From Aromatoleum toluvorans (lineage in GTDB: Bacteria; Pseudomonadota; Gammaproteobacteria; Burkholderiales; Rhodocyclaceae), in contig NZ_WTVN01000031.1 of NCBI RefSeq assembly GCF_012910905.1, positions 1-59,599 of the forward strand: a stretch of DNA of 59,599 nt, written 5' to 3'. The notes below the pieces were generated by a model. It was not told where the DNA came from. It saw nothing but the letters and a program-made list of their open reading frames with translations, and searched no databases. The position numbers and the translations under genes are program-made. The first letter of the stretch is position 1; each line of letters opens with the position of its first letter. Positions 45,004-53,674 of the stretch are shown piece by piece.

Positions 45004-45951
45004 TCAGCGACGATCGAGGACAAAAGGATTGGCGGCGAACCAGGCGCGGGCGTCGGACGCGTCCCGGGCGATCTGGGCCTTGAGGGCGTCGAGCGAGGGA
45101 AACTTCATCTCGTCGCGCAGCTTCCTGAGGAAATGCACGCGCAGGTGGGCGTCGTAGCAGTCGCGGGTCCAGTCGAAGAGGTTCACTTCGAGCGTGGGAC
45201 GCCCGGCGCTGGTGACGGAGGGCCGCACGCCGATGTTGGCGACGCCGGCGACCGGCGCATCGCCGAGGCCTTCGACGCTCACCGCGAACACCCCGGCGAG
45301 CGCGGGGCGGCGGTGCTTCATCTGGATGTTGGCGGTCGGGAAGCCGAGCTTGCGGCCAATCTGGTCACCGCGGATCACCCGTCCGGCGATGCTGTAGGGA
45401 CGGCCCAGCAGGCGTGCGGCGTGGTCGAGGTCGCCGTCGGCGAGGGCTTCGCGCACGGCCGAGCTCGAGGCGCGTTCGCCGGCGACATCGAGCGTGGGCA
45501 TCGCCTCGACGGCAAAGCCCTGGCGGGCACCGCGCGCCTGAAGCAGCGCGAAGTCGCCCTGGCGGCGGGCACCGAAGCGGAAGTCGTCACCGATGATGAG
45601 ATGGTGCACATCGAGACCGCGCACGAGGATGTCGTCGATGAACTGGTCGGCGGTCAGTGCCGCGAAGCGGGCGTCGAAACGGCACACGTGGATGCGGTCG
45701 ACGCCGGCCGCGGCGAGCAGCAGCAGCTTTTCGCGCAGCGAGGCGAGGCGGGCAGGGGCGTCGGCAGGGGAGAAGTATTCGCGCGGATGAGGCTCGAACG
45801 TCATCACCACCGCGGGCAGCGACTTCGCGCGCGCGGTGTCGATGAGCATCTGGAGCAGCGCCTGGTGGCCGCGATGCACACCGTCAAAGTTTCCGATGGT
45901 GAGCACCGAAGGTTGTGCGGCGTGCTCGGGAATCCCGCGAAAAACCTGCAT
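45004..45951 (-). CDS. ribF: Bifunctional riboflavin kinase / FAD synthetase
   Basis: A 315-residue RibF. The N-terminal FMN adenylyltransferase has [17 protein letters not shown] and the C-terminal riboflavin kinase (about 185-310) has [13 protein letters not shown]. It makes FMN and FAD from riboflavin. First gene of the ribF-ileS-lspA-fkpB-ispH operon and directly downstream of a TATAAT box. Cytoplasmic, normal length. Confidence 0.97.
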   Translation of the reverse strand: MQVFRGIPEHAAQPSVLTIGNFDGVHRGHQALLQMLIDTARAKSLPAVVMTFEPHPREYFSPADAPARLASLREKLLLLAAAGVDRIHVCRFDARFAALTADQFIDDILVRGLDVHHLIIGDDFRFGARRQGDFALLQARGARQGFAVEAMPTLDVAGERASSSAVREALADGDLDHAARLLGRPYSIAGRVIRGDQIGRKLGFPTANIQMKHRRPALAGVFAVSVEGLGDAPVAGVANIGVRPSVTSAGRPTLEVNLFDWTRDCYDAHLRVHFLRKLRDEMKFPSLDALKAQIARDASDARAWFAANPFVLDRR

Positions 45952-45971
45952 AACCGCCTGAAAAAGCCGTA

Positions 45972-45977
45972 ATTATA
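45972..45977 (-). promoter_or_regulatory. ribF operon -10 element
   Basis: A perfect TATAAT on the minus strand 20 bp upstream of the ribF ATG, rare in this GC-rich DNA. No good -35 is seen 16-18 bp further upstream (CCCAGA/CCCCAG). Two GCGTGCGC direct repeats (45993-45986 and 46009-46002) occupy that zone and may mark an activator site. The rest of the 144-bp spacer is unremarkable. Confidence 0.5.
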
Positions 45978-46095
45978 ACGACAACGCGCACGCTCTGGGG
46001 GGCGCACGCGGCGCGGACAGGGCAATCGGAAGCGCGGCCGGATCCTTGCGGGGGAAGGGGCGAGCGTGTCCGTTCGGCGGCGTGCGGGCGGGGAA

Positions 46096-47415
46096 TCAGT
46101 CGAGCTGGGCGATCCTGGTGCGGCCGAGAGGTGGGTTGTCTCGGAAATAGCGCCGCAGGCCCTTCAGGATCGCGTTGGCCATCTTGTCCTGGTAGGCGTC
46201 GTCGTTGAGGCGCTGCTCTTCCTCGGGATTGCTGATGAAGGCCGTCTCGACGAGGATCGATGGGATGTCCGGTGCCTTCAATACCGCAAAGCCGGCCTGC
46301 TCGACCTGGCCCTTGTGCAGGGTGTTGATGTCGCCCAGTTCGTTGAGCACGGCCTTGCCCAGCTTGACGCTGTCGTTGATCGTCGCGGTCTGCGACAGGT
46401 CGAGCAGCGTGCGGGCGAGGTGGCCGTCCTGCTTGGCGAGGTTCACGCCGCCGATGAGGTCGGCATCGTTCTCCTTCTGGGCGAGCCAGCGTGCCGCGGA
46501 ACTGGACGCGCCGCTCTCCGACAGCACGAACACCGAGCTGCCGCGCGCGTCGGGGCGCACGAAGGCGTCGGCGTGGATCGACACGAAGAGGTCGGACTGC
46601 ACGCGCCGCGCGCGCGTCACGCGCTGGCCCAGCGGCACGAAGTAGTCGCCGTCGCGCGTGAGCACCGCGCGCATGTTCGGTTCGGCGTCGATCTTCTGCT
46701 TCAGGCGGCGCGCGATCGACAGGGTGACGTTCTTCTCGAAGCTGCCGCGCGAGCCGACCGCGCCCGGATCTTCGCCGCCGTGGCCGGGGTCGAGCACGAT
46801 GGTGACGAGGCGGTTGGCTGCCGGGCGCGTGGCGCGCCGGCCGTTCGGCGCCTGGTCGACGGTTTCGGGGCGCGCGATCTGGGCGGGGGCGTCGGCGGAA
46901 GTCCGCGCGTCGCCGGTCTGTCCCGCCGCGGTGTCCATCGGCGAGGACTTCTCGATCAGGGCGAGGAGCGGATCGACGGGCGTCGTCGGGTACAGGTCGA
47001 GCACGAGGCGGTGGCCGTAATTGCCGACCGGCGCCAGCGTGAACACCTGCGGGTTGATCTCGCTCTTCAGCTCGACGACGAGGCGCACGACGCCGGGGCG
47101 GTTGCGGCCCGCGCGGATGAGCTTGATGTAGGGGTCGGAGTCGAGCACCTTGGACGGCAGCGACTGCAGCACGCTGTCGAACTCGACGCCTTCGAGGTCG
47201 ACCACCAGGCGGTGCGGGTCGGTGACGAGGAGATGCGTGTACTTGAGCTGCGAGTTGCCTTCAATCGTGACGCGCGTGTATTCGGCCGCGGGCCACACGC
47301 GCACGGCGAGAAGGCTGGTCGCGGCCGCCCTGCCGACGGGGCTGACGAGCAGCGCGAGCGTGGCGCCGGCGAACTTCAGCAGGTCGCGCCGGGTCACGCC
47401 GGGTTCAGCGTTCAT
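46096..47415 (-). CDS. amiC: N-acetylmuramoyl-L-alanine amidase (AmiC-type)
   Basis: A 439-residue periplasmic amidase that cleaves septal peptidoglycan. Tat signal TRRDLLKFAGATLALL (about 8-24), AMIN domain (about 35-140, AEYTRVTIEGN to HRLVLDLYP), a Pro/Ala/Thr linker, and the Amidase_3 catalytic domain (about 205-435): IVLDPGHGGEDPGAVG, SIHADAF, and VETAFISNPEEE with the catalytic Glu. ATG 47415 overlaps the tsaE stop (ATGA); an upstream in-frame ATG at 47457 would lie inside tsaE. It pairs with tsaE as in most betaproteobacteria. Confidence 0.95.
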   Translation of the reverse strand: MNAEPGVTRRDLLKFAGATLALLVSPVGRAAATSLLAVRVWPAAEYTRVTIEGNSQLKYTHLLVTDPHRLVVDLEGVEFDSVLQSLPSKVLDSDPYIKLIRAGRNRPGVVRLVVELKSEINPQVFTLAPVGNYGHRLVLDLYPTTPVDPLLALIEKSSPMDTAAGQTGDARTSADAPAQIARPETVDQAPNGRRATRPAANRLVTIVLDPGHGGEDPGAVGSRGSFEKNVTLSIARRLKQKIDAEPNMRAVLTRDGDYFVPLGQRVTRARRVQSDLFVSIHADAFVRPDARGSSVFVLSESGASSSAARWLAQKENDADLIGGVNLAKQDGHLARTLLDLSQTATINDSVKLGKAVLNELGDINTLHKGQVEQAGFAVLKAPDIPSILVETAFISNPEEEQRLNDDAYQDKMANAILKGLRRYFRDNPPLGRTRIAQLD

Positions 47416-47924
47416 GAGGGGTTCCGGCTCAGCTCCGAATCCAGTTTGCGTGTGCATGTCCGTCCTGCCTCCGTCAGTGCCAGCGCTTCCAGGCGCCGGC
47501 CCGAGCCGGATACGGTGAGGCAAATTTCGACGTCCGGTGCGGCGATGTAAGGCGCCGCCTTGTCCGGCCATTCGACCAGACACACCCCGTTTCCATCGAA
47601 ATATTCGTCCAGCCCTGCTTCCAGATATTCTTCTGGGACTGCGAAGCGATAAAAATCAAAGTGATATAAGTGTAATCTAGAAACAAGGTAAGGTTCAATC
47701 AAGGTGTACGTGGGACTTTTCACTTTTCCCGCGTGACCGAGTGCTCGCAGGGCCCCGCGTACGAGGGTGGTTTTGCCCGCGCCGAGGTCGCCGCGCAGGT
47801 AGATGACGAGGCCGGCACGAAGGGCGGCTGCGAGCGCCGCGCCGGCCAACTCGGTGTCGCGTTCGTCGTCGAGGTGAGCCGCAAGGGGGCTGGTATCATC
47901 TGCCCGGTGAAGAACGTGAATCAT
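47412..47924 (-). CDS. tsaE: tRNA threonylcarbamoyladenosine biosynthesis ATPase TsaE
   Basis: A 170-residue P-loop protein needed, with TsaB/C/D, for the t6A modification. Walker A GDLGAGKTTLVRG, SPTYTLIEPY and HFDFYRF are typical; the C-terminal 20 residues (GRTCTRKLDSELSRN) are less conserved. Its first 18 bp overlap queG head-to-head, and its stop overlaps amiC. The 60 bp at 47641-47700 are about 33% GC with AGA, TTA and TAT codons, unlike any neighbouring gene, although the protein there is conserved. The reading frame is intact. Confidence 0.92.
   Translation of the reverse strand: MIHVLHRADDTSPLAAHLDDERDTELAGAALAAALRAGLVIYLRGDLGAGKTTLVRGALRALGHAGKVKSPTYTLIEPYLVSRLHLYHFDFYRFAVPEEYLEAGLDEYFDGNGVCLVEWPDKAAPYIAAPDVEICLTVSGSGRRLEALALTEAGRTCTRKLDSELSRNPS
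47674..47702 (-). promoter_or_regulatory. Promoter-like sequence inside tsaE
   Basis: On the minus strand TTGATT (47702-47697) and TAGATT (47679-47674) are 17 bp apart within the AT-rich island. It could drive amiC, which starts about 260 bp downstream. Base composition alone may produce the match. Confidence 0.3.
47891..47899 (+). promoter_or_regulatory. Extended -10 ahead of queG (possible leaderless start)
   Basis: TGGTATCAT gives an extended -10 (TGn then TATCAT) ending 7 bp before the GTG at 47907, so transcription would begin at or next to the start codon. No good -35 (GAGGTG at the 17-bp spacing). No ribosome site precedes the GTG, in keeping with a leaderless mRNA. Confidence 0.35.
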
Positions 47925-49004
47925 GCTGAAGTCTCTGCGGATGTCGCATCCGACGCGTCGCTGGGCGCACTCGTCGGGCGGATGAAGGTGTGGGCCGGGG
48001 AGCTCGGGTTCGCCGATCTGGCCGTCTCCGGTGTCGATCTGTCGTCCGCCGAGCCGGGACTGGAAGCCTGGCTGGCGAGCGGATTTCACGGCGAGATGGA
48101 TTATATGGCGCGCCACGGCATGATGCGGGCACGTCCCGCGGAACTGGTGCCCGGCACGCTGCGCGTCGTCAGCGTGCGCATGAACTACTGGCCGCAGGCC
48201 GCGGATGCGCAGGCCACGCTCGCAGACGGCGGGCGGGCCTACATTTCGCGCTACGCGCTGGGGCGCGACTACCACAAGCTGGTGCGTAACCGCCTGCAGA
48301 AACTGGCGGAGCGGATCGCGGCCGAAATGCCGCACGGTTATCGTGTGTTCACCGATTCCGCGCCGGTGCTCGAAGTCGAGCTGGCAAGCCGCGCGGGGCT
48401 GGGCTGGCGCGGCAAGCACACCCTGCTGCTCAATCGCCGTGCCGGGTCGTACTATTTCCTCGGCGAGATCTTCACCGACCTGCCCCTGCCGGTCGACGCG
48501 CCCGAGGCGCCGCATTGCGGCAGCTGCCGCGCCTGCCTCGACGCGTGTCCGACGGGCGCGATCGTTGCGCCCTACCAGGTCGATGCGCGCCGCTGCATCT
48601 CCTACCTGACGATCGAGCTCAAGGGCGCGATCCCCGAGGAACTGCGCCCGCTGATCGGCAACCGCATCTACGGTTGCGACGACTGCCAGCTCGCGTGTCC
48701 GTGGAACCGCTTCGCGCAGCTCGGCGCGGAGCCGGATTTCGCGCCGCGCCATCGGCTGGATGAGGCGAGCCTGGTCGAACTCTTCGCCTGGAGCGAAAGC
48801 GAGTTTCAGGCGCGCATGGCGGGCAGTGCGATCTACCGCATCGGCTACGAGCGCTGGCTGCGCAACCTCGCGGTCGGCCTGGGCAACGCGCCCGGCACGC
48901 CCGAGGTGATCGCGGCGCTGCAGGCGCGTGCCGACGACCCGTCCGGACTGGTGCGCGAGCATGTCGGCTGGGCTCTCGCCCGGCACGGCCTACGGGGCAC
49001 CTGA
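47907..49004 (+). CDS. queG: Epoxyqueuosine reductase
   Basis: A 365-residue cobalamin- and Fe-S-dependent enzyme that reduces epoxyqueuosine to queuosine in tRNA. The two ferredoxin-type motifs are CGSCRACLDACPTGAI and CDDCQLACPWN; a C-terminal HEAT-like stretch follows (about 305-360). The GTG at 47907 is preferred because the next in-frame ATG (47982) would leave only two residues before the conserved WAGELGF. Its 5' end overlaps tsaE head-to-head by 18 bp. murI follows after 42 bp. FolE2 in this window supplies the pathway precursor. Confidence 0.92.
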   Translation: MKNVNHAEVSADVASDASLGALVGRMKVWAGELGFADLAVSGVDLSSAEPGLEAWLASGFHGEMDYMARHGMMRARPAELVPGTLRVVSVRMNYWPQAADAQATLADGGRAYISRYALGRDYHKLVRNRLQKLAERIAAEMPHGYRVFTDSAPVLEVELASRAGLGWRGKHTLLLNRRAGSYYFLGEIFTDLPLPVDAPEAPHCGSCRACLDACPTGAIVAPYQVDARRCISYLTIELKGAIPEELRPLIGNRIYGCDDCQLACPWNRFAQLGAEPDFAPRHRLDEASLVELFAWSESEFQARMAGSAIYRIGYERWLRNLAVGLGNAPGTPEVIAALQARADDPSGLVREHVGWALARHGLRGT

Positions 49005-49046
49005 GCTTGCGCTAGAATTCGTTTTTGTCCTGAACTGGTTTCTGCA

Positions 49047-49850
49047 TTGGACTCCTCCCGACCCATAGGCGTCTTCGATTCGGGCATCGGCGGGCTCACC
49101 GTCGTGCGCGCCCTGATGGAGCGGCTGCCGCTCGAGCGCATCGTGTATTTCGGCGACACGGCGCGCGTGCCCTACGGCGTGAAGTCGGTCGCGACGATCG
49201 AACACTTCACCGCACAGATCACCGAGTTCCTGCTGCAGCAGGACGTGAAGATGCTGATCGTCGCGTGCAACACGATGGCGGCGGTGGCGGCCGACGTGGT
49301 GCGGCGTCTGGCGCGGGACATTCCGGTGCTCGACGTGATCGAGGCCGGCGCGCATGCGGCGGTCGCGGAGTCGAAGGGGCGCGGCATCGGCGTGATCGGC
49401 ACGCCGACGACTGTCAACAGCAATGCCTACGCGCGGCGCATCCACGCGCTGGATCCCGGCGTGCGCGTGTATTCGCAGGCCTGCCCGCTGTTCGTTCCCC
49501 TGGTCGAGGAGGGGTGGCTGGATCATCCGGTGACGCGGCTGACGGCGCAGGAGTACCTGAAGCCGGTGCTCGCCGAGGAGGTCGGCTGTCTCGTCCTCGG
49601 CTGCACCCACTATCCGTTGCTGAAGCCCCTGCTGCGCGATGTCGTCGGGCCGGGCGTGCGTCTGGTCGATTCCGCGATCACGACGGCCGAGCTGGCGGCC
49701 GCGAAGCTGCAGGAGCTCGGCATCGCCAGCACGCAGGCGGGGCCGACAGCCTATCGCTTCGTCGTCACCGACGTGCCGCTGCGTTTCCAGACCATAGGCG
49801 AGCGCTTTCTCGGGCGTTCGCTCGGCGTGGTCGAAAAGGTCGAGTGGTAA
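49047..49850 (+). CDS. murI: Glutamate racemase
   Basis: A 267-residue racemase making D-glutamate for peptidoglycan. The two catalytic cysteines are in LIVACNTMAAVA and LVLGCTHYPLL. N-terminus IGVFDSGIGGLTVV is standard. The start is TTG at 49047 (leaving DSSRPIGVFDSG), with no other start nearby. It converges with the sulfurtransferase, 18 bp apart. Cytoplasmic; normal length. Confidence 0.96.
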   Translation: MDSSRPIGVFDSGIGGLTVVRALMERLPLERIVYFGDTARVPYGVKSVATIEHFTAQITEFLLQQDVKMLIVACNTMAAVAADVVRRLARDIPVLDVIEAGAHAAVAESKGRGIGVIGTPTTVNSNAYARRIHALDPGVRVYSQACPLFVPLVEEGWLDHPVTRLTAQEYLKPVLAEEVGCLVLGCTHYPLLKPLLRDVVGPGVRLVDSAITTAELAAAKLQELGIASTQAGPTAYRFVVTDVPLRFQTIGERFLGRSLGVVEKVEW

Positions 49851-49868
49851 GACGGCGGGAAGGGGCCG

Positions 49869-50747
49869 TCAGCGTTCCGGGCCGGTTGCGACCGGGCGCG
49901 CGGGATCGGCGCACCATTCGCTCCACGAGCCTGCATAGAGCCGCGAGCCGGTAAGGCCGGCCGCCTCCATCGCAAGCAGGTTGTGGCAGGCGGTGACGCC
50001 CGAGCCGCACTGGTGGACGACGCGTCGCGCGTCGCTGCCCTTCAGCAGCGCGCCGAATTCCTCGCGCAGCACCGAGGCCTGCTTGAAGTGCCCGCGCTTG
50101 TCGAGGTTGTCGCGGAAGAAGCGGTTCAGTGCGCCGGGAATGTGGCCGCCGACCGGATCCAGCGTCTCGTTTTCGCCGCGGTAGCGATCGGGGCTGCGGG
50201 CGTCGATCAGGAGCATCTCGGGGTGCTGGAGATGGTCGAGCACGTAGCCGGCGTCCACCGCTTCCGGGCGGAGCGAAATCCGGAAGTCGGCGCTGGCCGG
50301 CTTCGGCAACTCGGCGGTGAGCGCTTGCCCCGCTTCCAGCCAGGCGACCAGGCCTCCATCCAGCACCGCCACGCAGTGGTGCCCGAGCCAGCGCATCATC
50401 CACCACAGGCGTGCCGCGAACATGCCGCCGGCGTCGTCATAGGCGACGACCTGCGTTTCGTTGCCGACTCCCGCCGCGGCAAGGCGCCGGGCGAAGCCGT
50501 CCGGATCAGGTAGCGGATGCCGGCCGTTCGTGCCGGTCAGGGCGCTCGACAAGTCTTCGTCGAGGTGCAGGAAACGCGCACCGGGAATGTGCGCGCGAGC
50601 GTAGGCCTCGCGCCCGAAATCGCGGTTCGCGAGGTCATGGCGGCAGTCGAACACGACCCAGCCGGGATCGTGCAGATGCTGGGCAAGCTCCTGGGCGCCG
50701 ATCAGCGTGCTGTAGGCCGCCGAACAGCTGGTGGCGGCACTGCTCAC
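49869..50747 (-). CDS. sseA: 3-Mercaptopyruvate sulfurtransferase (SseA-type)
   Basis: A 292-residue two-domain rhodanese. The catalytic loop is CGSGVTAC (mercaptopyruvate type, rather than the CRKGVT of thiosulfate rhodaneses), around residue 247. N-terminal domain is inactive but conserved (VVFDCRHDL, HIPGARFLHLDEDLS). It transfers sulfur from mercaptopyruvate to acceptors. The start is GTG at 50747, overlapping the STAS-like gene stop (GTGA). Cytoplasmic. Confidence 0.9.
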   Translation of the reverse strand: MSSAATSCSAAYSTLIGAQELAQHLHDPGWVVFDCRHDLANRDFGREAYARAHIPGARFLHLDEDLSSALTGTNGRHPLPDPDGFARRLAAAGVGNETQVVAYDDAGGMFAARLWWMMRWLGHHCVAVLDGGLVAWLEAGQALTAELPKPASADFRISLRPEAVDAGYVLDHLQHPEMLLIDARSPDRYRGENETLDPVGGHIPGALNRFFRDNLDKRGHFKQASVLREEFGALLKGSDARRVVHQCGSGVTACHNLLAMEAAGLTGSRLYAGSWSEWCADPARPVATGPER

Positions 50748-51106
50748 TGGGCGGGCTCCTCGGCTGCTTCGAGCCAGGTGCGCGCATCGGCGTCGTCATC
50801 GAAAACAATTACTTCCGCATCGACGAAGATCTGCGAGAGCCACGCGCTCCACGTCAGCCACTGGTCGGTTGTCAGGACGGCGATGCGGCGGAAATCGTGC
50901 GAATGCTGGCGCGAGAAGCGGATCTCTTCCCACGCTACGTCGAGCGTGAAGCCGACCATTTCGCGCAGGTCGAACAGCAGGCTCACCGGCCCCTCGAACT
51001 TGATCTTGTAATTGACCAGTTCTTCGAACTCCTTGTAGTCCGGGAGGGTGAATTCGCCGAAGACGGCAACCGATACCAGATTGGGGCGATGGTCCGTGGT
51101 GATCAT
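50744..51106 (-). CDS. SpoIIAA/STAS-like protein
   Basis: A 120-residue protein with the SpoIIAA-like fold (formerly DUF3478): NLVSVAVFGEFTLPDYKEFEELV at the start, FDLREMVGFTLDVAWEEI in the middle and EVIVFDDDADARTWLE at the end. Members may bind lipid or act as simple scaffolds; no function can be assigned. It precedes sseA with a 4-bp overlap and probably shares its transcript. Confidence 0.85.
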   Translation of the reverse strand: MITTDHRPNLVSVAVFGEFTLPDYKEFEELVNYKIKFEGPVSLLFDLREMVGFTLDVAWEEIRFSRQHSHDFRRIAVLTTDQWLTWSAWLSQIFVDAEVIVFDDDADARTWLEAAEEPAQ

Positions 51107-51166
51107 GACTGCCTCCGCATGGCGACTGGATGATGCAAACTACTATAGCCCGGGGCGGAAGCCGCA

Positions 51167-52084
51167 TCAATCATGGCTGCGGCCGCTCGCGGCGCCGGCC
51201 GGGAGCGGTTCGGCGGACGGCCGCGATGCGAGCGACACGGCCGCGCCGCTCGCGATGATCAGGATGACCGCGATCCACGCATCGAGCGGGAGAATCTCGT
51301 CCCACAGCAGCACGCCGAACAGGCTGGAAAAGATCACGGTCGTGTACGCGAGGTTGGCGGCGACGATGGTCTTGCCAAAACGGTAGGCGCGGGTCATCGC
51401 GAGCTGCGCCAGGGTGGCGAAGAGACCCACGCCGAGCAGGATCGCCCCGCCGGAAAGGTCGATCGCCCGGATGTCGCCGGAGAGGGCCCAGGGGAGGCCC
51501 AGCAACGCCGTGATCGCGGAGAACCACAGCACGGTGCGCGCCTCGGGCTCGCCGGCGCGACCCAATTCCCGCACGTTGATGTAGGCGAGGCTCGCGACGA
51601 GGCCGGAGCCGAGGCCGGCGCAGGCGCCGAGCCATTGCTCGGCCTGCAGCGTGGGCTTGAGCAGCAGGACGACGCCGAGGAAGCCGAGGGCCACCGACGC
51701 GATCGCGGCGCCGCGCAGGCGCTCGCGGAACCAGAACGCGAGGAGCAGCGCGACGAAGATCGGCGACGTGTAGTTGAGCGTGACCGCGGTGGCCAGCGGC
51801 AGGGCACTGATCGCGTAGAAGTAGCAGACGAGCGAGGCACAGCCCGACAGGGCGCGCGTGAGCTGCAGGCGCCAGCGGGGCGTGCCGAGCGCTACGCCCT
51901 GCAGGCGCGCGATGACGGCGACGACGAGCACGCCGACGAAGCCGCGGTAGAAGACGAGTTCCCCGGTGGAGAAGCTGCCGGCGCCGAGCTTGACGCATAC
52001 GCCCATGCAGGCGAAGAGGAGGCTGGCGACGATCATCCAGAGCGATTGCATGGCGATTTGCTGCGGTGCAACCAAAAGCGCCAT
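51167..52084 (-). CDS. EamA/DMT-family permease
   Basis: A 305-residue inner-membrane protein with ten predicted helices in two EamA halves (e.g. SLWMIVASLLFACMGVCVK at the start of the first half, WLGACAGLGSGLVASLAYI in the second). Such drug/metabolite transporters export or import small solutes; substrate unknown. An alternative start at 52051 would remove 11 residues. It faces glpK divergently across 99 bp and has no apparent functional link to its neighbours. Confidence 0.88.
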   Translation of the reverse strand: MALLVAPQQIAMQSLWMIVASLLFACMGVCVKLGAGSFSTGELVFYRGFVGVLVVAVIARLQGVALGTPRWRLQLTRALSGCASLVCYFYAISALPLATAVTLNYTSPIFVALLLAFWFRERLRGAAIASVALGFLGVVLLLKPTLQAEQWLGACAGLGSGLVASLAYINVRELGRAGEPEARTVLWFSAITALLGLPWALSGDIRAIDLSGGAILLGVGLFATLAQLAMTRAYRFGKTIVAANLAYTTVIFSSLFGVLLWDEILPLDAWIAVILIIASGAAVSLASRPSAEPLPAGAASGRSHD

Positions 52085-52183
52085 TGAACCACATGCCGGC
52101 TGGTCGCGCGAGGGCGGGGAGGATGGTCATGCGCCGGGCGCCGCGGTAGGCTTGCGTCATCGCGAGCCATTTGCGGGGGTGGC

Positions 52184-53674
52184 ATGAGCTGGCTGCTGGC
52201 GCTGGATCAGGGGACGACGAGTTCGCGGGCGATGGTGTTCGACGCAAGCGGGCGCGTGTGCGGAACGGCGCAGAAGGCCTTCGCGCAGCATTTTCCACAG
52301 CCGGGCTGGGTCGAGCACGATCCCGACGAGATCCTCGCGACACAGCTGGATTGTGCGCGGGCCGCCCTGGCCGATGCGGGGATCGAGGCGCAGGCGCTGG
52401 CCGGCATCGGCATCACGAACCAGCGCGAGACGACGATCCTGTGGGAACGGGCGAGCGGCCGGGCGCTCGCGCCGGCGATCGTGTGGCAGGACCGCCGCAC
52501 TGCCGCCGCTTGCGACCGCCTGCGCGCGGCGGGCCATGCGGAGCTGGTCCGTGCGCGAACGGGCCTGGAACTGGACGCCTACTTTTCCGCGACCAAGCTC
52601 GCCTGGCTGCTGGACAATGTGCCGGGGGCGCGAGCGCGGGCCCGGGCGGGGGAGCTGGCGTTCGGCACGGTGGATAGCTGGCTCGTCTGGCACCTCAGCG
52701 GCGGCGCACTGCACGTCACCGATCCGGGCAACGCCGCCCGTACGATGCTGTTCAACATCCACGCCTGCGACTGGGACGACGAGCTGCTCGCGCTGTTCGA
52801 CATCCCGCGCGCGCTGCTGCCGCGCATCGTCGACAGCAGCGGTGTATGCGGCGAGACGCGTGTCGACGTCCTCGGTGCCGCGGTGCCGATTGCCGGCATC
52901 GCGGGTGACCAGCAGGCGGCGACCTTCGGCCAGGCCTGCTTCACCCCCGGGATGGCGAAGAACACTTACGGAACCGGCTGCTTCCTGCTGATGAATACGG
53001 GCGACGAGGCCGTCGCGTCGGCGAATCGCCTGCTCACGACGGTCGGATGGCGGGCCGCGGGGCGGACGCGCTACGCGCTCGAAGGCAGCATCTTCATGGG
53101 CGGGGCGATCGTGCAGTGGCTGCGCGACGGCCTGGGGCTGATCCGGCGCTCGCCGGACATCGAGGCGCTCGCCGCGAGCGTGCCGGACAGTGGCGGCGTC
53201 GTGCTGGTGCCGGCGTTCACCGGCCTGGGCGCGCCGTACTGGGATGCCTACGCGCGCGGCGCCCTGTTCGGGCTGACGCGCGGCACAGGAGCCGGGCACA
53301 TCGCACGCGCGGCGCTGGAAGCGATCGCGTTGCAGACGGTGGACCTCGTCGCGGCGATGGATCGCGACGGCGCGGGACCGCTGACCGAGCTGCGCGTCGA
53401 TGGCGGCGCGGCGGCGAACGACCTCCTGATGCAGTTGCAGGCGGACCTGCTCGGCGTGCCGGTCGTGCGCCCGCAGATGCTCGAGACGACGGCGCTGGGT
53501 GCGGCGTATCTGGCCGGACTGGGCGTCGGCGTGTGGTCGGGGCAGGACGAGCTTGCCGCGCTCTGGCGTGGCGGGCGGCGTTTCGAACCGACGATGGACG
53601 CCGATCGGCGCGAAGCCCTGATCTCAAGCTGGCATCGGGGCGTCGAACGCTCCCGCGCCTGGGCCGACGCATGA
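52184..53674 (+). CDS. glpK: Glycerol kinase
   Basis: A 496-residue FGGY kinase phosphorylating glycerol to glycerol 3-phosphate. N-terminal ATP/substrate site [27 protein letters not shown], and the GGGAxxN-like [13 protein letters not shown] motif near residue 405. Full length. It is coupled to glpD by a 4-bp overlap (ATGA at 53671-53674). No glpF facilitator or GlpR-type repressor gene adjoins the pair. Confidence 0.97.
   Translation: MSWLLALDQGTTSSRAMVFDASGRVCGTAQKAFAQHFPQPGWVEHDPDEILATQLDCARAALADAGIEAQALAGIGITNQRETTILWERASGRALAPAIVWQDRRTAAACDRLRAAGHAELVRARTGLELDAYFSATKLAWLLDNVPGARARARAGELAFGTVDSWLVWHLSGGALHVTDPGNAARTMLFNIHACDWDDELLALFDIPRALLPRIVDSSGVCGETRVDVLGAAVPIAGIAGDQQAATFGQACFTPGMAKNTYGTGCFLLMNTGDEAVASANRLLTTVGWRAAGRTRYALEGSIFMGGAIVQWLRDGLGLIRRSPDIEALAASVPDSGGVVLVPAFTGLGAPYWDAYARGALFGLTRGTGAGHIARAALEAIALQTVDLVAAMDRDGAGPLTELRVDGGAAANDLLMQLQADLLGVPVVRPQMLETTALGAAYLAGLGVGVWSGQDELAALWRGGRRFEPTMDADRREALISSWHRGVERSRAWADA

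Noticed and set aside
45986-46009. GCGCACGC direct repeats upstream of ribF
   Set aside because: Only two 8-bp copies in very GC-rich DNA; likely chance. Mentioned only with the ribF promoter.
47600-47725. Insertion element or prophage remnant as cause of the AT-rich island
   Set aside because: The tsaE frame and conserved residues run through without insertion or duplication, so no element is present.
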